From JBLNDJ01 sp050261515 (GTDB lineage Bacteria; Acidobacteriota; Terriglobia; Bryobacterales; Bryobacteraceae), in assembly GCA_050261515.1 (NCBI GenBank), contig JBLNDJ010000031.1, positions 1 through 11,927 of the forward strand: a stretch of DNA of 11,927 bases. The letters run 5' to 3'. The position numbers and the translations under genes are program-made. Position 1 is the first letter of the stretch. Every line of letters starts with the position of its first letter. Below are positions 7,074-11,927 of this stretch, in pieces. The notes beneath the pieces were generated by a model. It was given only the letters and a program-made list of their open reading frames with translations. It was not told where the DNA came from and made no database searches.

Positions 7074-7849
7074 GCGCGTTCCTTCAGTCTAGCAAACGTC
7101 CGGAAATTCTCCGTGGTTATCCGCGCGATTTCTTCGAGCGGAACGCCGCGCAATTCCGCCAGCTTGCGCGCGGTCTCGACCACGAAGGCCGGCTCGTTGC
7201 GCTTGCCGCGCTTCGGCACCGGCGCCAGGTACGGAGCGTCGGTTTCGATCAGCAGCCGGTCCGCCGGGACCATGCGGGCCGCAGCCTGCACACTGAGCGC
7301 CTTCGGAAACGTCACCACGCCGGCGAAGCTGATGTAGAAGCCGAGGTCGAGCGCCTCGCGCGCCTCCTCCGGCCCGCCCGAGAAGCAGTGAAGGATGCCG
7401 CGGTCCGCCCCGGCTTCGCGCAGCACGCGCATCGTGTCGTCCCACGCCTCGCGCGTGTGGACCACGACGGGGCGCTCCGCCTCTCGCGCGATCGCGAGTT
7501 GCCGCGCGAACACCTCGCGCTGCACCTCGCGCGGCGAAAAATCGTAGTGGTAATCGAGCCCGATCTCCCCCACGGCCACGACCTTCGGATGCCGCACCAG
7601 TTCGCGCAGGCGCCCGAACGCCGCCGCATCCGCCTTGCTCGCGTCGTGCGGATGCACGCCCACGGTCGCGTGCATCTCCGGGTGCGCCTCGGCGAGCCGC
7701 AGGCCGGCTTCGAGATCGGGCGGCCCCGTGCCGGTCCCGACCGCTACGAACGTTTCGACTCCGGCCGCGCGCGCCCGCGCAATCGCGGCGTCGCGGTCGG
7801 AATCGAATTGCTCGTCGTCGATGTGGCAATGCGAATCGACGAACCGCAT
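7070..7849 (-). CDS. tatD: TatD-family metal-dependent hydrolase
   Basis: A 259-residue TIM-barrel hydrolase of the TatD family, whose members are metal-dependent DNases (3'-5' exonuclease) linked to DNA repair and quality control, and D-aminoacyl-tRNA deacylases in some lineages. All expected metal ligands are visible: H7 and H9 in DSHCH, E95 in GEIGLDYHYD, H131 in PVVVHTREAWDD, H154 in GILHCFSGG and D204 in LLIETDAPYL. The ending VPLEEIARITTENFRTFARL is the usual TatD C-terminal helix. The frame stays open far upstream through metG, but MRFVDSHCHID at 7849 is the conserved N-terminus and its ATG shares one base with the metG stop (TGATG). The 3' end overlaps the prenyl synthase start by four bases. 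Pairing of tatD with metG is common in bacteria. The family call is firm; the cellular substrate is not settled. Confidence 0.95.
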   Translation of the reverse strand: MRFVDSHCHIDDEQFDSDRDAAIARARAAGVETFVAVGTGTGPPDLEAGLRLAEAHPEMHATVGVHPHDASKADAAAFGRLRELVRHPKVVAVGEIGLDYHYDFSPREVQREVFARQLAIAREAERPVVVHTREAWDDTMRVLREAGADRGILHCFSGGPEEAREALDLGFYISFAGVVTFPKALSVQAAARMVPADRLLIETDAPYLAPVPKRGKRNEPAFVVETARKLAELRGVPLEEIARITTENFRTFARLKERA

Positions 7850-9777
7850 CACTTCAGGCGCGCGCCCACCGGGATATCTTCGAGGAAGCCGGCCAGCACG
7901 GGCTTGCCGCCCTCGACCGAAGCCGCGACAATCATGCCGTTCGACTCGATCCCGCGCAGCTTCCGCGGCTCCAGGTTCGCGACGATCACGACTTTGCGGC
8001 CGATCAACTGCTCGGGCTGGTACGCCTCGGCGATGCCTGCGACGAGCGTGCGCGGCTGCGGCTCTGCCACGTCGATCGTCAGCTTCAGCAGCTTGTTCGC
8101 GCCCTTCACCGGCTCGGCCGCCAGGACCTTCGCCACGCGCAGATCGACCTTCGTGAAATCGTCGATCGTGATCTTCGGCGACGCCGGCGCCGCCTCGGCG
8201 GGCGCGGGAGCCTTGCCCAGCAGCGCCGCCTGCCGCGCCGATTCCTCCACTTCGAGTTGCTGCATCTGCGGAATCGCCAGCTTGGCGTCGATCCGCGGGA
8301 ACACCGCCGCGACCTCGCCGATCGCCTGTCCGGCCGGCAACTGCCCCCACTGCAAATCGCCCAGGCAGACCGAGGCGAGCGGCGCCGTCATGCCGAGCTG
8401 GCTCCAGATCTTCGCCGTCGATTCGGGCAGCACGGGCGCGAGCAGCGCCGTGGCAATCCGCACTACCTCGGCCGCCGTGTAGAGTGTCGAGGCCAGCTTC
8501 GCCTGCCCCTCGGGGCCTTTTTTCGCGAGCGTCCACGGCGCCTGCGCGACGATGAATTTATCCGTCGCCGAAAGCAGCGCCCACAACGCCTCGAGCCCCT
8601 TGGAGAACTCGAAGTTTTCGAACGCCGCGATGTACGTCGCGATCGCCTCGCCCGCCTGCTTTTCGATCGCGGGATCGGCGGCGCCCTCGGGCAGTTTGCC
8701 CGCGTTGTACTGCCGGATCATGGTCAGCGTGCGGCTGGAGAGGTTGCCGAGCCCGTTGGCGAGGTCGGAGTTGTAACGCCCCACCAGCGCGTCGTAGCTG
8801 AAGCTGCCGTCCTGCCCGAACACGACTTCGCGCAGCAGGAAATACCGCAGCGCGTCGGCCCCCATCACACGGCGGATCGGCTCCGGCCGCACGATGTTGC
8901 CGCGCGACTTGCTCATCTTGCTTTCTTCGAACAGCAGCCATCCGTGCGCGAAGATGCGCTTCGGCAGCGGCAGCCCCGCCGCCCACAAAAACGCGGGCCA
9001 GTAGATCGCGTGGAACCGCACGATCTCCTTGCCGATCAGGTGCAGGTCGGCGGGCCACAGTTCCTCGCCGTCCACCGCGCTCATGTAAGTCGAGAGCGCG
9101 TCGAACCAGACATAGAACACGTGCGGCGCTTCGCCCGGAACGGGAATGCCCCACGTGATGTTCGTGCGCGTGATCGAGAGGTCGCTCAAGCCCTGCTTGA
9201 CGAACGCAATCACCTCGTTGCGCCGCGTCTCGGGCTGGATGAACTCCGGATGCTGCTCGTAGAGCTTGAGCAACCGGTCCTGAAACGCCGAGAGCTTGAA
9301 GAAGAAATTCTCCTCGGTGACGGTCTCGGTGGGGCGGCCGCAATCCGGGCACGGGTCGCCCGGCTTGGCGTCGTTCACATAGAGGTTGTCAAACGGGCAA
9401 TACTGGCCCGTGTACGAACCTTTGTACACGTAGCCGTTCTTGCGGCAGCGCTCGAAAAGATCCTGCACGACCTTGGCGTGCCTGGCTCCGGTGGTCCGCT
9501 CGAAGCGGTCGATCTGGAGCCCGAGCAGCTCCCACTGCTTCTTGAACTCGGCCGCGATGACGTCCGTGTATTCCTTCGGGCTCTTGCCCTGGCGTACCGC
9601 CGCGCGCTCGACGTTGACGCCGTGCTCGTCCGAGCCCGTGGTCAGGACGGCGCGGTATCCCTGCATCGTTTTGAAGCGCTTGATGAGGTCCGCGACGATG
9701 GTCGTGTATGCGTGGCCGATGTGCGGCGCGGCATTCACGTAGTAAATGGGTGTCGTTAAGTAGAACTTGTCTGGCAT
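7849..9777 (-). CDS. metG: Methionyl-tRNA synthetase
   Basis: Class I aminoacyl-tRNA synthetase that charges tRNA-Met and initiator tRNA with methionine. The 642-residue protein has the HIGH motif at 19-22 (NAAPHIGHAYTT), TTGSDEHG at 46-53, the zinc-knuckle region at about 126-149, WFDAL at 224-228, KMSKS at 287-291 and the helical anticodon-binding domain at about 360-510. A C-terminal tRNA-binding OB domain fused in one chain runs from about 536 to 642 (DDFTKVDLRVAKVLAAEPV, then LEPRKLRGIESNGMIVAAS). A low-complexity alanine/proline linker (KAPAPAEAAPASP) precedes that domain. The putative zinc ligands read CPFD (C127, D130) and CPDC (C143, C146), so one usual cysteine is an aspartate. The start at 9777 gives the expected MPDKFYLTTPIYYVN. 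It has no clear Shine-Dalgarno site and lies within the last 22 bp of larC, suggesting coupled translation. Confidence 0.97.
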   Translation of the reverse strand: MPDKFYLTTPIYYVNAAPHIGHAYTTIVADLIKRFKTMQGYRAVLTTGSDEHGVNVERAAVRQGKSPKEYTDVIAAEFKKQWELLGLQIDRFERTTGARHAKVVQDLFERCRKNGYVYKGSYTGQYCPFDNLYVNDAKPGDPCPDCGRPTETVTEENFFFKLSAFQDRLLKLYEQHPEFIQPETRRNEVIAFVKQGLSDLSITRTNITWGIPVPGEAPHVFYVWFDALSTYMSAVDGEELWPADLHLIGKEIVRFHAIYWPAFLWAAGLPLPKRIFAHGWLLFEESKMSKSRGNIVRPEPIRRVMGADALRYFLLREVVFGQDGSFSYDALVGRYNSDLANGLGNLSSRTLTMIRQYNAGKLPEGAADPAIEKQAGEAIATYIAAFENFEFSKGLEALWALLSATDKFIVAQAPWTLAKKGPEGQAKLASTLYTAAEVVRIATALLAPVLPESTAKIWSQLGMTAPLASVCLGDLQWGQLPAGQAIGEVAAVFPRIDAKLAIPQMQQLEVEESARQAALLGKAPAPAEAAPASPKITIDDFTKVDLRVAKVLAAEPVKGANKLLKLTIDVAEPQPRTLVAGIAEAYQPEQLIGRKVVIVANLEPRKLRGIESNGMIVAASVEGGKPVLAGFLEDIPVGARLK

Positions 9778-10928
9778 TGGAGATACGCGAGATTGGCTTC
9801 AGCGAAAATCTGTTTGAGCGGCGCGCCGCTTTCGAGCGCGAGCCGCCGGCAGTCCTCGTATTCCGGCGCGAAGTGGCCTTCGCACGAAACCTTGATCCGG
9901 ACCGTGCCGTGCGGCGTCCCGACCTCGACAATGCGGCGCGCCTCCACGCGGCGCTCCGCCCGATAGACGCGCAACCCGAGCGTGGAGGTCTCGGCGAAGA
10001 TGAGCTGCGCGAGCGTTTCCTGGTCCTCCGGCCGCGCGATCACGCGGAGCAGCACGCCGGGCCGGTTCTTCTTCATGAACAGCGGAGTGAACGTGGCATC
10101 GAGCGCGCCCGCGGCGAGCACCCGTTCCATCGCGAAGCCCAAAACCTCGGGGCTCGAATCGTCGATGTTCGCCTCGATGATCGAGATCGCCGTAGCCTCG
10201 CTCGCGCCGGTCTTCTCACCGATCAGCACGCGCAACACGTTCGGCTGGCCTTTGAATTCGCGCTCGCCCGCGCCGTATCCGGTGGCGGCGATACGCATGG
10301 GCGGCAAAGCGCCGAACCCTGCCGCAAGCGTCGCCGCGATGGCGGCCCCGGTGGGCGTCGTCAGTTCCGCTTCAGGCCCGCGCGCGAACACCGGGCGGCC
10401 CTCGAGCAGCGCGGCCGTCGCCGGAGCGGGCACCGGAAGCACCCCATGCTCGGTCTCAACCGTGCCGCTGCCGACGTTCAGCGGAGAGCAGTGAATCTCT
10501 TCGACGCCGAGCAGTTCGAACCCGAGGCACGCGCCGACGATATCGCAGATCGAATCGACCGCCCCGACTTCGTGGAAGTGGACGCGCTCGACCGGCACCT
10601 GGTGCACGCGAGCCTCGGCCTCGCCGAGCTTCCGGAACACCTCCGCAGCACGCTGCTTCGCGCGCCCGGGCAGCGCCGCCTGGTCGATCATCTCGAGAAT
10701 GTGGGACAGGTGGCGGTGATGATGATGGTGATGGCCGGGCTCCCGGACGTGAAACCTGGTCGCCCCGATCGCGCCCCGCTTCGTCTTCTCGAACGCGAAC
10801 TCGGCGCCGGTGCCGAGCGCGGTGAGGGCATCGCGCAACGCGGCGCTGTCGGCGCCGGCATCGGCCAGCGCCCCCACGGTCATGTCGCCCGCGATCCCCG
10901 AAAACGCATCCAGGTAGCAAATCTTCAC
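9756..10928 (-). CDS. larC: Nickel pincer cofactor biosynthesis protein LarC
   Basis: Cytoplasmic CTP-dependent nickel insertase (cyclometallase) that puts Ni into pyridinium-3,5-bisthiocarboxylate mononucleotide, giving the nickel-pincer cofactor of lactate racemase LarA and related enzymes. The 390-residue protein opens with the family signature YLDAFSGIAGDMTVGAL (5-21). A histidine-rich stretch HHHHHHRH at 66-73, probably metal-binding, is followed by VHFHEVGAVDSICDIVG (116-132), ELTTPTGAA, EANIDDSSPEVLGFAMERV and FMKKNRPGVLLRV. The start is GTG at 10928, since the conserved N-terminus begins there and no nearby ATG fits; GGAAG lies four bases upstream. In some lactobacilli the two halves (larC1/larC2) are joined by programmed frameshifting; here they form one uninterrupted frame. 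It sits 15 bp after purE and overlaps metG by 22 bp. No larA, larB or larE is in the window, so the client enzyme is unknown. Confidence 0.95.
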   Translation of the reverse strand: MKICYLDAFSGIAGDMTVGALADAGADSAALRDALTALGTGAEFAFEKTKRGAIGATRFHVREPGHHHHHHRHLSHILEMIDQAALPGRAKQRAAEVFRKLGEAEARVHQVPVERVHFHEVGAVDSICDIVGACLGFELLGVEEIHCSPLNVGSGTVETEHGVLPVPAPATAALLEGRPVFARGPEAELTTPTGAAIAATLAAGFGALPPMRIAATGYGAGEREFKGQPNVLRVLIGEKTGASEATAISIIEANIDDSSPEVLGFAMERVLAAGALDATFTPLFMKKNRPGVLLRVIARPEDQETLAQLIFAETSTLGLRVYRAERRVEARRIVEVGTPHGTVRIKVSCEGHFAPEYEDCRRLALESGAPLKQIFAEANLAYLQCQTSST

Positions 10929-10943
10929 AGAGCTTCCATTATC

Positions 10944-11432
10944 TTACGGAAGCGTCTGTTCCAGAACCTTGCGAGCCTGCCGGGCGCGGAACTCGTGCAG
11001 CTTCTGCCTGTACTCCGGATGCGTATTGGCCACGATCGCGACGGCAAGCAGAGCGGCATTGATCGCGCCGGCCTTGCCGATCGCAAGCGTCCCCACCGGA
11101 ATCCCGCCGGGCATCTGGACCATCGAGAGCAGCGAATCGAGCCCCTTCAAAGAAGCGCTCTCCATGGGAACCCCGAGCACGGGAAGCACCGTGTAGGCCG
11201 CAATGACCCCAGCCAGATGAGCCGCCCCGCCCGCCGCCGCGATGATCACTTCCGTCCCCCGCTCCTCGGCCTTCGAAGCATACTCCGCCGTCTCGGAAGG
11301 AGTGCGATGAGCCGAAAGAACGCGGGCCTCGCAAGCAACGCCGAACTCCTTCAATGTATCGACGGAGCTGCGCATCACGTCCCAATCCGACTTACTGCCC
11401 ATGATCACCGCAACCAACGGTTTGGGGTTCAT
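10944..11432 (-). CDS. purE: N5-carboxyaminoimidazole ribonucleotide mutase PurE (class I)
   Basis: Purine biosynthesis enzyme that converts N5-CAIR to 4-carboxy-AIR, normally working with the ATP-dependent PurK. The 162-residue protein closely resembles bacterial class I PurE. Counted from the ATG at 11432 it has the phosphate-binding loop GSKSDWDVM at 12-20, SAHRTP at 40-45 with the likely catalytic histidine H42, AAAGGAAHLAGVIAA at 65-79, and MVQMPGGIPVGTLAIGKAGA at 104-123. Length is typical. A GTG one codon upstream (11435) is an equally possible start; neither has a clear Shine-Dalgarno site. It heads the run purE-larC-metG-tatD-prenyl synthase, and the GxxExxY gene ends 11 bp upstream on the same strand. 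No purK is adjacent. LarB also has a PurE-like domain, but this protein lacks the LarB N-terminal extension and matches PurE throughout. Confidence 0.96.
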   Translation of the reverse strand: MNPKPLVAVIMGSKSDWDVMRSSVDTLKEFGVACEARVLSAHRTPSETAEYASKAEERGTEVIIAAAGGAAHLAGVIAAYTVLPVLGVPMESASLKGLDSLLSMVQMPGGIPVGTLAIGKAGAINAALLAVAIVANTHPEYRQKLHEFRARQARKVLEQTLP

Positions 11433-11443
11433 CACGCGCTAGT

Positions 11444-11899
11444 TTAGCAGGCCAAGCCGTAAACGATGCGCTTCCATTCAACCGTAGGCTTCTGAAAATT
11501 GATCAAGAGGCAAAGAGTCAAGCCGGAAGCGCGCAGATAGTTGAGGCATTGGGCCGTGTGTTCAGGAGCAAAGCATTCCGCACACTTGATCTCGACAACC
11601 AGCACGTCTTCGACAATGATGTCGGCAAAGTACTCCCCAACGCACTGGTCTTTGTACATGACAGACAGGGAAGCCTGCGGAACCGCGTGAATTCCCCGAA
11701 GCGTGAGTTCTTTCACAAGAGCCCGCTCATAGACCTTTTCAAGGAACCCCGCGCCAAGCGTGTTGGCAACCTCGAAAACAGCCCCAAGCACCCGCTGAGT
11801 CAAAGAATTTAATGGACTGACCCCCAAAACTGAGACACTCAAAATTGGCACAACTTGCAGGGAAAGGGAACTGCGAGTGCAAGCCAGACGAGTGGGCAT
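11444..11899 (-). CDS. GxxExxY protein (PDDEXK_3 nuclease-superfamily fold), start uncertain
   Basis: A small protein of the GxxExxY family, assigned to the PD-(D/E)XK nuclease superfamily; its role is unknown and no activity is established. Counted from the ATG at 11899, the eponymous motif is GFLEKVY at 51-57 (G51, E54, Y57). The nuclease-like core is EYFADIIVEDVLVVEIKC, with D93 and E103-x-K105 as candidate active-site residues. The tail YLRASGLTLCLLINFQKPTVEWKRIVY is typical. Family similarity begins only near residue 30 (LNSLTQRVLGAVFEV). The first 28-30 residues (MPTRLACTRSSLSLQ and on) look unlike the family, so translation may really begin at a TTG near 11827 or 11803, or the original start may be lost. 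G+C over 11461-11820 is about 52% by hand count (188/360), well below the neighbours, which suggests acquisition. It ends 11 bp before purE on the same strand. Confidence 0.8.
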   Translation of the reverse strand: MPTRLACTRSSLSLQVVPILSVSVLGVSPLNSLTQRVLGAVFEVANTLGAGFLEKVYERALVKELTLRGIHAVPQASLSVMYKDQCVGEYFADIIVEDVLVVEIKCAECFAPEHTAQCLNYLRASGLTLCLLINFQKPTVEWKRIVYGLAC

Positions 11900-11927
11900 C
11901 AAGCGAGTAGGACGACACCCGAAAGAA
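11813..11927. other. Right-edge stretch without a recognisable gene; possible 5' boundary or mobile-element remnant
   Basis: Between the conserved part of the GxxExxY gene and the window edge, the sequence (starting with ACTGACCCCCAAAACTGAG near 11815) encodes nothing recognisable in any frame. The plus strand has one open but ATG-less frame to the edge (ending RVGIKRVGRHPKE), rich in arginine and unlike a known family. The change from a conserved protein to unfamiliar sequence within one ORF suggests either that this is really the upstream region of the GxxExxY gene, or that a short insertion or rearrangement replaced its start. Too little is visible to decide. Confidence 0.3.

Noticed and set aside
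5394..7337. 647-residue plus-strand open frame
   Set aside because: It runs out of frame through the CmcI-family gene and then antisense through the prenyl synthase and tatD, all of which have diagnostic motifs. The product is low-complexity and arginine-rich.
7070..8536. TatD frame extended to 488 residues as a fusion protein
   Set aside because: The added N-terminal part is out-of-frame translation of metG. The true TatD N-terminus MRFVDSHCHID starts at 7849, overlapping the metG stop by one base.
8257..9759. 500-residue plus-strand open frame
   Set aside because: Antisense shadow of metG, which has HIGH, KMSKS and the C-terminal tRNA-binding domain on the other strand.
10944..11432. LarB instead of PurE, because larC is adjacent
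   Set aside because: The protein is only about 162 residues and matches PurE from end to end (GSKSDWDVM, SAHRTP, GIPVGTLAIGKAGA). LarB has an additional N-terminal region of about 100 residues.
9708..11447. 579-residue plus-strand open frame spanning larC and purE
   Set aside because: Antisense to two well-recognised genes; no domain is visible in the translation.

Overview
The window looks like a chromosomal segment of a high-GC Gram-negative bacterium, most likely an Acidobacteriota member of the Solibacter/Bryobacter type. The main pointer is the left-hand gene: a roughly 1,100-residue TonB-dependent outer-membrane protein with an N-terminal carboxypeptidase-regulatory-like domain and the plug phrase VGGQRPRNNNFMIEGVDNN, a form greatly expanded in that phylum. 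The taxon is inferred from protein style only; no rRNA gene is present. No tRNA, rRNA, CRISPR array or complete insertion sequence was seen.

Layout, left to right. (1) 1-3019, minus: TonB-dependent receptor, C-terminus cut by the window edge. (2) 3020-3202: 183-bp divergent intergenic region with a possible hairpin ahead of the plus-strand gene. (3) 3203-6048, a putative cell-surface glycan block: a Wzt-type polysaccharide ABC-transporter ATPase with a C-terminal carbohydrate-binding-like domain (plus), a class I SAM methyltransferase (minus, 3' end overlapping the ATPase by 32 bp), and a CmcI/rhamnosyl O-methyltransferase-family protein (plus). The two methyltransferase genes are divergent, and the 43 bp between them holds a 10-bp perfect inverted repeat. 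(4) 6075-11432, minus: a tightly packed housekeeping run in transcription order purE, larC, metG, tatD, polyprenyl diphosphate synthase. Junctions are a 15-bp gap, a 22-bp overlap, a 1-bp TGATG overlap and a 4-bp ATGA overlap, so the five are probably co-transcribed. (5) 11444-11899, minus: a GxxExxY (PDDEXK_3) gene directly upstream of purE, clearly lower in GC than its neighbours, with an unclear 5' end and an unexplained AT-richer stretch running to the window edge.

Functionally, the right-hand run mixes purine synthesis, nickel-pincer cofactor assembly, Met-tRNA charging, a TatD metal-dependent hydrolase and isoprenoid chain elongation, a typical gene-dense bacterial mix with no single pathway. 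The surface block is the more suggestive part. A Wzt with a C-terminal recognition domain beside two methyltransferases recalls export systems in which a methylated chain end is the export signal, but no permease or glycosyltransferase lies in view. I found no clear evidence of an entirely new system. The points most worth a second look are the Wzt/methyltransferase pairing, the symmetric inverted repeat between the methyltransferases, the low-GC GxxExxY gene at the head of the purE run, and larC as one intact ORF in a housekeeping operon.
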